From Bradyrhizobium sp. (GTDB taxonomy: Bacteria > Pseudomonadota > Alphaproteobacteria > Rhizobiales > Xanthobacteraceae): DNA of 64,000 nt. The stretch spans positions 1-64,000 of the forward strand of contig NZ_JACRAW010000046.1 of the NCBI RefSeq assembly GCF_016213215.1, read 5' to 3'. Positions 25,026 to 33,507 of this stretch are shown piece by piece (positions within the stretch are counted from its first letter, which is position 1; the number at the start of each line of letters is the position of its first letter). The notes beneath the pieces were generated by a model. The model did not search any database, was not told where the DNA came from, and saw nothing but the letters and a program-made list of their open reading frames with translations. Made by a program: the position numbers and the translations under genes.

Positions 25026-25775
25026 TCACAAGCTATCGGAATTGCCCGGCCTGCTCAGCGGCTTGATGTACAGAGGCTGACTCTTTGCCGATAGCGCCTG
25101 GGCCTCGTTGATGAGACCCGCCTTCAGCATGCGGTCAAGAACGACGTCTCGTGGGCCTGCATCATGATGTCGATAGGGGTGTCTGGGAAGCGAGACGATG
25201 AACGCCGTCTCCTCGATCCCAAGCTCGCCAAGCGGCCTGCCGAAATAAGCCTCGGCCGCGGCACTGACGCCATATGCGTCACGACCGAAATACCTCTCGT
25301 TAAGGTAGATCTCGAGAATACGGTCTCGGGATAAGACTCTCTCGATGCGGCCCATAAGGATCAGATTGCCGAGGTGCCGGTCGAGCCCTCTGCAGCATTC
25401 GGAACTCAGCCGCATCAAGCAGTACGTAACCGACACTGAAATGTAAGACCATGGCCTGCGATTGGCATGTGCGGCAAGCACGACGGCTGCCAGCGGGTTC
25501 ACGTGAGGTCGTTCGTAGAAATCGGGGTCCTCGTAAGCGAGGACTGCTTTGCGGACCAGCGGCGGGATTTCGGCGAGTGGAGTGTACAAGCGCTGACCAC
25601 CTGCCGAGCATACGCGCTCCGTGGAAGAAAGTGCCGCTAATTTGCTCTCATCGGGAAGTCCAAGATCATATTCAGAATGCCAGACGAACCAGCCGGTGAA
25701 CACGAGCAGTGCAGTGCCGGCGACAGAGAGCAGGGCCAGCACGGATTTGCCGATTACGACGAAAACATTCTGCAT
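25026..25775 (-). CDS. GT51 transglycosylase-like protein with degenerate motif
   Basis: A 249-residue protein with one N-terminal membrane helix (about residues 8-31) and a peptidoglycan glycosyltransferase (GT51) domain. The catalytic glutamate is in YEDPDFYER (E82), and the rear motif RILEIYLNERYFGRDAYGVSAAAEAYFG (E155) is well kept. The second motif, normally GGSTITQQ, is replaced by YISVSVTYCLMR, and extra cysteines follow. No transpeptidase domain is present. It is monofunctional in layout but probably weak or inactive as a polymerase; a regulatory or pseudoenzyme role is possible. It stands alone. Confidence 0.75.
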   Translation of the reverse strand: MQNVFVVIGKSVLALLSVAGTALLVFTGWFVWHSEYDLGLPDESKLAALSSTERVCSAGGQRLYTPLAEIPPLVRKAVLAYEDPDFYERPHVNPLAAVVLAAHANRRPWSYISVSVTYCLMRLSSECCRGLDRHLGNLILMGRIERVLSRDRILEIYLNERYFGRDAYGVSAAAEAYFGRPLGELGIEETAFIVSLPRHPYRHHDAGPRDVVLDRMLKAGLINEAQALSAKSQPLYIKPLSRPGNSDSL

Positions 25776-25915
25776 GCCCGTTGGAGCCTGAATCGATCTT
25801 GGTGAATCATCCTAGTTGATGCGATCGGAAATCGAGACTGGAATACTCAATGACCACCGAGATCCGGTCGGAAATCGGGTGGCCGAATGCGCTTCGTTTG
25901 CATTATCTCTGAGTC

Positions 25916-26665
25916 ATGAGAGCAACTGTCAGAAAACCAACCCAACCGGTTCCGTCCTCAAACGTTGGCGCGCGGGTGGACGCGCTGAAATGGCCGCAAA
26001 TCACCGAAGAACTCGACGCCCACGGCTGTGCCCTTCTGAAAAGGCTGCTGACGCCCGACGAATGTCGCGCGATCGCCTCCCTCTATCCGGACGATGCACA
26101 CTTCCGCAGCCGCATCGTCATGAGCCGCCACGGCTTTGGCCGCGGCGAATACAAGTACTTTTCCTATCCGCTTCCCGAACTGATCGCAGGGCTGCGGCCT
26201 TTGATCTACGCGCGACTGAAGGACGTGGCCGATCGCTGGAACGAAGCGATGGGGATCAACATCCGCTATCCCGATCGCCATGAGGCTTTCCTCAAGCGCT
26301 GCCACGACGCGGGGCAGACCCGGCCGACGCCGCTGCTGCTGCAATACGAAGCCGGCGACTACAATTGCCTGCACCAGGACCTCTATGGCGAGCACGTTTT
26401 TCCTTTACAGGTCGCGATCCTGCTGTCTGAACCCGGGCGCGATTTCACCGGCGGCGAATTCGTGCTGACCGAGCAGCGCCCGCGCATGCAGTCGCGCGCC
26501 GAGGTCATGCCGCTCGCGCAAGGAGACGGCGTTGTCTTTGCGGTGCACTACCGGCCGGTGCAGGGGACGCGGGGGACGTACCGCGTTAACATGCGCCACG
26601 GCGTCAGCCGGATTCGATCGGGCCGTCGCCACACGCTGGGTGTCATCTTTCATGATTCGAAGTGA
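25916..26665 (+). CDS. 2OG-Fe(II) oxygenase (Oxygenase-NA type)
   Basis: A 249-residue protein with the double-stranded beta-helix signature of Fe(II)/2-oxoglutarate oxygenases: H153 and D155 in CLHQDLYG, the distal H228 in NMRHGVSRI, and a basic residue in GRRHTLGVIF. It resembles the proteobacterial family often coded with alkB or ada and thought to act on damaged nucleic acid (Pfam family recalled as Oxygenase-NA, PF09859). Its TGA ends immediately before the GTG of alkB, so the two are one operon. The start ATG at 25916 has only a weak site. Confidence 0.78.
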   Translation: MRATVRKPTQPVPSSNVGARVDALKWPQITEELDAHGCALLKRLLTPDECRAIASLYPDDAHFRSRIVMSRHGFGRGEYKYFSYPLPELIAGLRPLIYARLKDVADRWNEAMGINIRYPDRHEAFLKRCHDAGQTRPTPLLLQYEAGDYNCLHQDLYGEHVFPLQVAILLSEPGRDFTGGEFVLTEQRPRMQSRAEVMPLAQGDGVVFAVHYRPVQGTRGTYRVNMRHGVSRIRSGRRHTLGVIFHDSK

Positions 26666-27331
26666 GTGCGAGTTTTCTTGACGGCGGATCTGTTTGAAGG
26701 AATCGCGGATGAAGGCCCCTCGCGCGAGGTGATCGCGGAGGGCGCCGTGCTGCTGCGTGGCTTCGCCCGGCCGTTCGAGCAGCAGCTCGTGACTGTATTG
26801 CGCGACATCACGGCGCAAGCGCCTTTCCGCCGGATGATCACGCCGGGCGGCCACCAGATGTCGGTCGCGATGACCAGTTGCGGGAATTGTGGCTGGGTCA
26901 CGGACCGCGCCGGCTATCGTTATGACGCAACCGATCCGCAATCGGGCAAGCCGTGGCCGGCGATGCCGCAATGGCTGCGGCAATTCGCGACCGAGGCTGC
27001 GGAGGAGGTGGGCTTTCCCGGCTTCTTGCCCGATGCCTGCCTGATCAATCGCTACGAGGTGGGCTCGCGCATGTCCCTGCATCAGGACAAGGACGAGAGG
27101 GATCTTGGTGCGCCGATCGTATCCGTATCGCTGGGGCTGACGGCGATTTTCCTGTTCGGCGGCATGAAGCGTAGCGACACGCCCCGCCGTTTCCGGCTGC
27201 TGCACGGCGATGTGGTGGTGTGGGGCGGTCCGGTGCGGCTTGCCTATCATGGCATCGCCCCTTTGGCCGACGGTGAACATCCGCTGCTCGGCCGCCAGCG
27301 CATCAACCTGACTTTCCGCAAGGCGCGGTGA
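26666..27331 (+). CDS. alkB: AlkB, DNA oxidative demethylase
   Basis: A 221-residue AlkB-type dioxygenase that removes alkyl groups from N1-methyladenine and N3-methylcytosine. Signatures: NRYEVGSRMSLHQDKDE (H139, D141), AYHGI (H195), and the 2-oxoglutarate-binding RINLTFR (R212-x-N214-x-T216-x-R218). The GTG at 26666 directly follows the upstream stop; a TTG at 26678 is an alternative. It pairs with another 2OG oxygenase in what appears to be an alkylation-repair operon. Confidence 0.93.
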   Translation: MRVFLTADLFEGIADEGPSREVIAEGAVLLRGFARPFEQQLVTVLRDITAQAPFRRMITPGGHQMSVAMTSCGNCGWVTDRAGYRYDATDPQSGKPWPAMPQWLRQFATEAAEEVGFPGFLPDACLINRYEVGSRMSLHQDKDERDLGAPIVSVSLGLTAIFLFGGMKRSDTPRRFRLLHGDVVVWGGPVRLAYHGIAPLADGEHPLLGRQRINLTFRKAR

Positions 27332-27348
27332 CGGGGCGCCTCTCAGGT

Positions 27349-28974
27349 TTACGGTTTAGCCGGGTGTATGAACGCCCACGGGCTGACTTCCGAATCCCGC
27401 GGCACCTCGATATCGATCAGATAAGGCCCGCCATGGGCCAGCGCCTTCTCCAGTGCGGGACGGAAATGATCGGGCGAGGTGACGCGCGACGCCGCGACGC
27501 CGAACGACTCCGCGAGCTTGACGAAATCCGGATTGACGAGATCGGCCGCCACCACGCGGCCATCGAAGAGCTGGAGCTGGTCGCGCCGCACGTTGCCGTA
27601 GGCGTTGTTGTTGAACACCAAAGTCACGACTCCGATGTCGTACTGCACGGCGGTGGCAAGCTCTTGCACTCCGAACATGAAGCCGCCGTCGCCGGTGATC
27701 GCCACCACCGGCTTGTCCGGATGGGCAACCTTGGCGCCGAGAGCGGTCGGAAAGCCAGACCCAAGCGTGCCCTGGTAGCCTGACGTGATGAAGGTGCGCG
27801 GCTCGTACACCTGAAAGCCGTACCAGGAGGCAAAACCGACCTGCGACAATTCATCGGTGACGATCGCGTTGTGCGGCAGCACCTCGCGCAGGACGTTGAG
27901 ATAGGCCATCTGCGGCTGGACCTTCTGGATCTCCTCAAGGGCCGCGGCCGAAGCCTCGCGGATCGCCGCACGGCGGCCGTTCGTCTTGCGATTGCCGGCC
28001 TTGCGCAAGGCGGCCAGCAATGCGCCGGTGCCGCTCCTTGCGTCGGACACGACCGCGACATCGCTGCTCAAGCGCCGCATTTCGGCGGGATCGATATCGA
28101 TGCGGATCGACCTGATGCCTTGCGGCTGGAACGGCCAGCGGAACGTGGTCGGCAATTCCATGCGCGTGCCGATCCCGATCATCAGGTCGGTGGTGGGCCA
28201 CATCCGGTAGGCGGCAGCGATGGTGAGCCCGAGCTCATGGGCGTTGGAAACGATGCCGCGGCCGCTGCGAAAGGCGACCACCGGCGCATCGATCAGTTCG
28301 GCGAGTTCGAGCACTTCCTCGCGCGCGTCGATCGCGCCTGAGCCGACGAAGATCATCGGCGTCTTGCTGGCGGCGATCAGCGCCGCCGCAGCTTTTACGC
28401 GGTCGGGATCCGGTTCCGGCGCGGGGAAGGGGTCGAGCAGCTCTGAGGAGCGGGTTTCGGCGCGCTGCGTGAACACGTCCCACGGCATTTCCAGCGCAAC
28501 CGGGCCGCGCCGGCCCGACAGCATTTCCTGGAACGCGCGCGAGACCGCCGTGGGCGCCGAGGCCGGATACTCGATCCGTTCGGCCCATTTGACGAAGGTG
28601 CGCAGGGTTGCGAGCTGGTCCGGCATCTCGTGCAGATGACCGCGGCCCTTGCCGAGATAGTCCGTCGGCACCTGACCCGTGAGGCAAAGGACCGGCTCGT
28701 TGCATCCGAAGGCGGTAAGCAGCGCCGCACCCGCATTGAGTACGCCGGGTCCCGGCACCACGCTGAACACGCCGGGCCTGCCGCTCGAGCGCGCATAGCC
28801 GAAAGCCATGTAACCGCAGGCCTGCTCGTGGCGCGCGCCGATCACGTTGAGCTGGGCCTGCTGAAATGCGTCGAACAGGCCGTAGACCTGCGCGCCGGGC
28901 AGGCCGAACACCGTGTCGACGCCGTGTGCGACAAGGCCGCTTACGATCGCTTCGCCGCCAGTCTGGGAGGTCAT
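27349..28974 (-). CDS. Thiamine-pyrophosphate enzyme (acetolactate synthase-like)
   Basis: A 541-residue TPP-dependent enzyme of the acetolactate synthase/benzoylformate decarboxylase superfamily. The cofactor-activating glutamate is E50 in GARHEQACGYMA; the Mg-TPP motif is GDGGFMFGVQELATAVQYDIGVVTLVFNNNAYG. FAD-binding-like segments (MIGIGTRMELP) are present but no small regulatory subunit is adjacent, so it is probably a decarboxylase or carboligase rather than biosynthetic ilvB. The start at 28974 is the first ATG; TTG 28986 is the alternative. It follows the FAH-family gene on the same strand. Confidence 0.85.
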   Translation of the reverse strand: MTSQTGGEAIVSGLVAHGVDTVFGLPGAQVYGLFDAFQQAQLNVIGARHEQACGYMAFGYARSSGRPGVFSVVPGPGVLNAGAALLTAFGCNEPVLCLTGQVPTDYLGKGRGHLHEMPDQLATLRTFVKWAERIEYPASAPTAVSRAFQEMLSGRRGPVALEMPWDVFTQRAETRSSELLDPFPAPEPDPDRVKAAAALIAASKTPMIFVGSGAIDAREEVLELAELIDAPVVAFRSGRGIVSNAHELGLTIAAAYRMWPTTDLMIGIGTRMELPTTFRWPFQPQGIRSIRIDIDPAEMRRLSSDVAVVSDARSGTGALLAALRKAGNRKTNGRRAAIREASAAALEEIQKVQPQMAYLNVLREVLPHNAIVTDELSQVGFASWYGFQVYEPRTFITSGYQGTLGSGFPTALGAKVAHPDKPVVAITGDGGFMFGVQELATAVQYDIGVVTLVFNNNAYGNVRRDQLQLFDGRVVAADLVNPDFVKLAESFGVAASRVTSPDHFRPALEKALAHGGPYLIDIEVPRDSEVSPWAFIHPAKP

Positions 28975-29002
28975 TGCAGTTTCCAATCGGTGAGTGTGTG
29001 GT

Positions 29003-29872
29003 TCAGGCTTCGTCTACCACGCCGTTGCGCAAGGTGCCGATGCCTTCGGCTTCCACCTCGACGAGATCGCCAGGCTTCAAATAGCGCGGCGGGTCGAAGC
29101 GCGCACCGGCGCCGGTTGGGGTACCCGTGACGATGATGTCGCCCGCGACCAGGGTCGTGAAGGTTGAGATATAGTTGATGAGATAACGGAAGCCGAAGAT
29201 CAGCCGCGAGGTGCGGTCATCCTGCCGCAATTCGCCGTTGACGCGCGTCATCAGGCGGATGTCGGCGATTTGCGATTCACTGCTATAGGGCACGAGCCAG
29301 GGCCCGAGGCTGCCGCTCGCGTCGAAATTCTTGCCCTGGGTGACGTTGAACTTGGCATGCCGCAGCCAGTCGCGAACGCTGCCCTCGTTGCACAGCGTGA
29401 TTGCGGCGATGTGGTCGAGCGCCGTGGCTTGCGGAATGTGCCGGCCCGGTTTGCCGATGACGAGAACGACCTCGCCTTCGTAGTCGAGCTGCGGTGAAGC
29501 GCGCGGACGCACCAGCGGCGTCTCGTGGCCGACGAAGGAGCGCGGCGTGCGCATGAACATGCTCGGATATCTCGGCGCGTCCTGGCCATCCTTGTACTCG
29601 GCGTTGCGATCGGGATAGTTCACGCCGATACAGATGATCTTTTCCGGCGCGGGGATCGGCGGCAACCAGGTGATCTCGGAAAGCGCATGGTCGGGCGAAT
29701 GCCGGGCGGCCTCTTCGGCGAGCTTCATCAGTGCGCCGGCACTGATCACTTCGCGCAAGCTCGGATAGTCCTTGCCCTGGCGCGCCGACAGATCGACGAT
29801 GCCGCTGTCGGTCACAGCGCCGTACCCGGTGATGCCGTTGATGGAGTAAGCGGCGAGGCGAGGGTGTGTCAT
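29003..29872 (-). CDS. Fumarylacetoacetate hydrolase family protein
   Basis: A 289-residue FAH-fold enzyme. It has KIICIGVNYPDRNAEY, the metal-binding region DYEGEVVLVIGKPGRHI (acidic ligands within YEGE), and VTGTPTGAGARFDPPRYLKPGD near the end. Members cleave or decarboxylate oxo-diacids. Next to hpcC, hpcD and hpaH homologues it is a candidate for the 5-oxopent-3-ene-1,2,5-tricarboxylate decarboxylase (HpcE/HpaG) step, though the usual HpaG is a two-module protein. ATG at 29872. Confidence 0.85.
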   Translation of the reverse strand: MTHPRLAAYSINGITGYGAVTDSGIVDLSARQGKDYPSLREVISAGALMKLAEEAARHSPDHALSEITWLPPIPAPEKIICIGVNYPDRNAEYKDGQDAPRYPSMFMRTPRSFVGHETPLVRPRASPQLDYEGEVVLVIGKPGRHIPQATALDHIAAITLCNEGSVRDWLRHAKFNVTQGKNFDASGSLGPWLVPYSSESQIADIRLMTRVNGELRQDDRTSRLIFGFRYLINYISTFTTLVAGDIIVTGTPTGAGARFDPPRYLKPGDLVEVEAEGIGTLRNGVVDEA

Positions 29873-29888
29873 GTACTTCCTCTCAGCT

Positions 29889-29932
29889 CGTCATTCTGGG
29901 CTCGCGACTTCGTCGCGCCCCCCGGAACGACG
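29889..29932. repeat. Short REP-like hairpin
   Basis: CGTCATTCTGGG and CCCCCGGAACGACG are imperfect inverted ends, with CGCGAC/GTCGCG inside. It is a reduced copy of the element at 7258-7373, lying between two reverse-strand genes. Confidence 0.55.
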
Positions 29933-29937
29933 TTCCA

Positions 29938-31479
29938 TCAAACGCCAAGCCTCTGAATCTTGTGCGTGCCCCGCGCCAGCGAGACGTGCTTGGTCTCCAT
30001 GTAGAAATCGAACGAATAGTCGCCGCCGTCGCGGCCGATGCCGGAAGCTTTCATGCCGCCGAACGGCGTCGGCAGGTGGCGGACGTTCTCGGAATTGAGC
30101 CAGATCATGCCGGCCTCCAGCGCGTCGGCGACCCGCAGCGCCCGGCCCATGTCGTTGGTCCAGACATAGCCAGTCAGGCCGTAACGCACGTCGTTGGCGA
30201 TCTCGACGGCGTCCCTCTCGTCGCGGAAGGGAATGACGGTCAGGAACGGCCCGAACACTTCCTCCTGCGCAACGCGCATCTTGGCGTTGGCGCCGGTGAC
30301 CAGGGTCGGCTCTACATAATGCCCACCGCCGGGTCCCTCATGCGCCTTGCCGCCGACTGCGATCACGGCGCCTTCCTGCCGGGCGACGTCGAAATAGGAG
30401 CACACCTTGGCAAGGTGCCGCTCGTGGATCAATGGTCCGATCTCTGTTGCGGGATCGAGGGGATGGCCGACCTTCAGCGCCTTTACCCGCGCGGTCAGCT
30501 TTTCGATGAACCGCTCGGCGATGCTCTGCTGGATCAACAGGCGGCTGGAGGAGGTGCAGCGCTCGCCGTTGAGCGAGTAGATCATGAAGACCACCGCATC
30601 GAGCGCACGGTCGAGATCGGCGTCGTCGAAGACGATGACCGGGTTCTTGCCGCCGAGCTCGAAATGCACGCGCTTCAAGGTCGGCGCGCCCTGCGCCATG
30701 ATCGCCGCGCCGGTCGCGCTTTCGCCGACAAAGCCGATCGCCTTGATGGCGGGATGCTCGGTCAGCGCCTTGCCGGCTTCCTCGCCGAACCCCTGCACCG
30801 TGTTCAGGACGCCATCCGGAACGCCGGCCTCCTTGACCAGCTTCGCGAGGAAAGCGGCGGTGACCGGCGACCATTCCGCGGGCTTGTGCACGACCGTGCA
30901 GCCGGCGGCGAGCGCCGGGGCGATCTTCCATGTCGAGAGCATGAACGGCGTATTCCAGGGCGTGATCACGCCGACGGGGCCGATCGGCACGCGCGTCGAA
31001 ACGTTCCAATGCTCTTCGCTCGGCATGTTGAGGCCGTCTCTAGCCTCGGCGCATCTGTCGGCAAAGAAGCGGAAGTTCTCGGCTGCTCGGATCGCGGCTT
31101 TGGCCATGAAGCGATAAACCTGTCCGGTGTCGATGCATTCGAGCACCGCGATATCGTCGGCATTGTCCTCGATCGCGTCGGCGACGCGATGCAGCAGCTT
31201 CCGCCGCATCGCGGCCGACATGTCGCGCCAGGCCTTGAAGGCAAGCGCCGCTGCGGTCGCGGCCCGGTCGATGTCTTCGGCGTTGCCGCGTGCCACCGTC
31301 GCCAGCACCGAGCCGTCGATCGGTGACCTGGTTTCGAACGTGGCGCCGGAAATCGCCGGCACGATCTTGCCGTCGATCATGTGACCGATGCCGTCGGCTT
31401 TCAGCTTCTTCAGCAGCGGTTCGGCGCGCTCGCAGTTGGCCTTGAAGACATCGGCTGATTTGGGCGTGACCTTATCCAT
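29938..31479 (-). CDS. Aldehyde dehydrogenase, HpcC/HpaE-like
   Basis: A 513-residue NAD(P)-dependent aldehyde dehydrogenase. The active-site glutamate is in FELGGKNPVIVF and the nucleophilic cysteine in NGERCTSSSR; FGGMKASGIGRDGG is the C-terminal signature. In its setting the likely substrate is 5-carboxymethyl-2-hydroxymuconate semialdehyde (HpcC), oxidised after ring cleavage of homoprotocatechuate. It overlaps the hpcD gene upstream by eight bases, which supports one operon. The start ATG at 31479 is followed by MDKVTPKSADVF. Confidence 0.87.
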   Translation of the reverse strand: MDKVTPKSADVFKANCERAEPLLKKLKADGIGHMIDGKIVPAISGATFETRSPIDGSVLATVARGNAEDIDRAATAAALAFKAWRDMSAAMRRKLLHRVADAIEDNADDIAVLECIDTGQVYRFMAKAAIRAAENFRFFADRCAEARDGLNMPSEEHWNVSTRVPIGPVGVITPWNTPFMLSTWKIAPALAAGCTVVHKPAEWSPVTAAFLAKLVKEAGVPDGVLNTVQGFGEEAGKALTEHPAIKAIGFVGESATGAAIMAQGAPTLKRVHFELGGKNPVIVFDDADLDRALDAVVFMIYSLNGERCTSSSRLLIQQSIAERFIEKLTARVKALKVGHPLDPATEIGPLIHERHLAKVCSYFDVARQEGAVIAVGGKAHEGPGGGHYVEPTLVTGANAKMRVAQEEVFGPFLTVIPFRDERDAVEIANDVRYGLTGYVWTNDMGRALRVADALEAGMIWLNSENVRHLPTPFGGMKASGIGRDGGDYSFDFYMETKHVSLARGTHKIQRLGV

Positions 31480-31870
31480 GGGTGGCCTCCGCTTTCATGG
31501 CGTCGTGGATGTTGTTGCGCTTCCAGCTCGTTTCCTTGTCGTTGATCTGTATATCGAACGACAAGGCGAACTTGCTGGAGGCGAAAACCGGATCGAGATG
31601 GCTGGAAAGCGCGCGAAAAACGTGCTCGCCGGCTTTCTTCCTGGTGGCGAGATCGCGGCCTTCGCCGAGGCGGAGCAGCATGGCCAGGAAGCCGTAATGA
31701 GTGCCGCCGTCGGCGATCGCATAATGCTCGCATTTGATGGCCCGGACGCGGATGCCGCCGACCGGAAAGACGCCGGTCTCGGTCGCCGCCTTGCGCACCA
31801 CCTCGCACACCGCGCCCATATCCACGCGGTCCTCGAGATTGGCGGAATATTCGATCGTGAAATGCGGCAT
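31472..31870 (-). CDS. hpcD: 5-carboxymethyl-2-hydroxymuconate isomerase
   Basis: A 132-residue tautomerase-superfamily protein. After start methionine removal the N-terminal proline (MPHFTIEYSANLED) is the catalytic base of this family. IRVRAIKCEHYAIADG, GEGRDLATRKKAGEHVF and LSFDIQIND are typical of HpcD/HpaF, which converts 5-carboxymethyl-2-hydroxymuconate to its 2-oxo isomer. It lies between hpaH and the aldehyde dehydrogenase, which it overlaps by eight bases. Confidence 0.9.
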   Translation of the reverse strand: MPHFTIEYSANLEDRVDMGAVCEVVRKAATETGVFPVGGIRVRAIKCEHYAIADGGTHYGFLAMLLRLGEGRDLATRKKAGEHVFRALSSHLDPVFASSKFALSFDIQINDKETSWKRNNIHDAMKAEATHG

Positions 31871-31897
31871 GACGGTTGACTCCCGCTCTTCGCGCGG

Positions 31898-32704
31898 TCA
31901 GGCGAAGTAACAGCTCACCGAGCCATAGGCTCCATAGTCGGCTTGAATTGTGTCGCCCTTGCGCGTCTCGATCGGGCGGATGAAGGACCCGGCCAGAACC
32001 ACCTGGCCGGGCTCGAGCGCTAAGCCGAGCGGGGCGATCTTGTTGGCGAGCCAGGCGACCGCCGTCGCCGGATGATTCAGCACGCCGGCGGCAAGCCCGG
32101 TTTCTTCGAGTTGGCCGTTGCGGAAGCACAGCGCGCCGATCCAGCGCAAATCTGCCTCCAGCGGGCGGATCGGCCGGCCGCCGAGCACGATCCCGGCGTT
32201 CGCCGCATTGTCGGCGATGGTGTCGAAGATCCTTCGGGTCGCCTTGTTCTCACGGTCAACCCGTTCGATGCGCGTGTCGAGGATTTCCAGCGCGGGCACC
32301 ACGAAATCGGTAGCGTTGAGCACGTCGAACATCGTGCAATCGGGTCCGACCAGACGCTTGCTCATGATGAAGGCGAGTTCGGCTTCCACGCGCGTGGCGA
32401 TGAAGCGGTCCGAGGGAACGAGACCGCCGTCGGCAAAGAACATGTCGTCGAGGAGCACGCCGGAATCCGGTTCGTCAATGTTCAGCGCGCTTTGCATCGC
32501 CTTCGAGGTCAGTCCGATCTTGTGGCCTTTGACGATGCGGCCCTCGGCGAGCTTGAGGTCAATCCACGCCTTCTGGATCGCATAGGAATCCTCAATGGTG
32601 ATCGAAGGATAGTCCTGCGACAGTTGCCGGATCTGCGTGCGTGTCTTTTCCGCCTGGTGCAGGCGGTTTGCACAACTCTGGATGTCGTCGTTGGAAAGGG
32701 TCAT
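31898..32704 (-). CDS. hpaH: 2-oxo-hept-3-ene-1,7-dioate hydratase
   Basis: A 268-residue hydratase of the 2-keto-4-pentenoate hydratase family, adding water to 2-oxohept-3-enedioate in homoprotocatechuate catabolism. Landmarks are GRIVKGHKIGLTSKAMQ, EAELAFIMSKRLVGPD (metal-ligand glutamates), PALEILDTRIERVD, and LAGSFIRPIETRKGD near the end. It is the first gene of the reverse-strand operon and faces the hpaR regulator across a 114-base intergenic region holding a palindrome. The start at 32704 has no clear ribosome binding site; a TTG lies three codons upstream. Confidence 0.88.
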   Translation of the reverse strand: MTLSNDDIQSCANRLHQAEKTRTQIRQLSQDYPSITIEDSYAIQKAWIDLKLAEGRIVKGHKIGLTSKAMQSALNIDEPDSGVLLDDMFFADGGLVPSDRFIATRVEAELAFIMSKRLVGPDCTMFDVLNATDFVVPALEILDTRIERVDRENKATRRIFDTIADNAANAGIVLGGRPIRPLEADLRWIGALCFRNGQLEETGLAAGVLNHPATAVAWLANKIAPLGLALEPGQVVLAGSFIRPIETRKGDTIQADYGAYGSVSCYFA

Positions 32705-32735
32705 GGAGATCAACTAAACAGGTGGCAAACGATAC

Positions 32736-32747
32736 TTAACATGTTAA
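32736..32747. promoter_or_regulatory. Palindromic candidate operator for HpaR
   Basis: TTAACATGTTAA is a perfect 12-base palindrome, flanked by GATAC and GTATC as further partial symmetry. It sits between the divergent hpaH (start 32704) and hpaR (start 32819) genes. MarR-family regulators bind this kind of site and HpaR represses the hpa operon in enterobacteria, so it is a good operator candidate. Binding itself is not shown. Confidence 0.6.
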
Positions 32748-32818
32748 ATGTATCCGTCAAATCGAAATCGCGCTTGTTGCAGTGCAAACTCTTGCGGGTG
32801 CCGCAACGGATAGCTGAA

Positions 32819-33346
32819 ATGGCAAAGAAGAAGTCGCATGACAGCTCCGACGACGGCGCGCCGGCCGGCCGCAGCGTGCCGATGCGGGAGTTTTCCCGTT
32901 CGCTGCCAATGTCGCTGCTGCGGGCCCGCGAAGCCGTGATGCGCCAGTTCCGGCCCTCGCTTCGCCAGCACGGCCTGACCGAGCAGCAATGGCGCATCCT
33001 GCGGGCGCTCGCGGCGATCGAGGTCATTGAGGTCACGGAACTCGCGCGCACCGCCTTTCTGCTCGGCCCCAGCCTGTCCCGGATCCTGCGCGATCTGGAA
33101 GCGCGTCATCTTATCGAGCGGAGGACCGTCAAGACGGATCAGCGCCGCAGCACGGTATCGATCTCGGAGAAGGGCCTGAAACTGATGGCTGCCGTCGCGC
33201 CGAGCTCGGAAGCCATCTATGCCGACATCACCAGGCGCTACGGCGCCCGGAAGTTGGCTGAGCTGCAGCAGATGCTGGGCGAACTGGAGAATAGCCTCGC
33301 CGGACTGAGGCCTCAGGAGGAGACGGACGCAACAGCGGACGAGTGA
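32819..33346 (+). CDS. hpaR: HpaR-like MarR-family regulator
   Basis: A 175-residue MarR-type winged-helix protein. The core REFSRSLPMSLLRAREAVMRQFRPSLRQHGLTEQQWRILRAL, ELARTAFLLGPSLSRILRDLE (recognition helix) and DQRRSTVSISEKG (wing) match HpaR, the repressor of homoprotocatechuate degradation. It is divergent from hpaH. The start at 32819 is the beginning of the domain; a reading from 32072 would run through the opposite-strand hpaH gene and is rejected. Confidence 0.88.
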   Translation: MAKKKSHDSSDDGAPAGRSVPMREFSRSLPMSLLRAREAVMRQFRPSLRQHGLTEQQWRILRALAAIEVIEVTELARTAFLLGPSLSRILRDLEARHLIERRTVKTDQRRSTVSISEKGLKLMAAVAPSSEAIYADITRRYGARKLAELQQMLGELENSLAGLRPQEETDATADE

Positions 33347-33507
33347 AGGCAGATATGCGCGACCATGCGCGGAGGACCATGGACATGGCAGCCGTTTTTC
33401 GCTCAAAGTGTTTGCCAAGCCGATCCAATGAAATCGGCGCCGGGACGGACAACGTCGGTTAGGCCCGCTCCGCGACAAGGGAACAAGGCAGAGGCAGAAA
33501 CCCCCAG

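Noticed and set aside
32072..32818. A long N-terminal extension of HpaR
   Set aside because: The extra 249 codons run antisense through hpaH and cross the intergenic promoter region.
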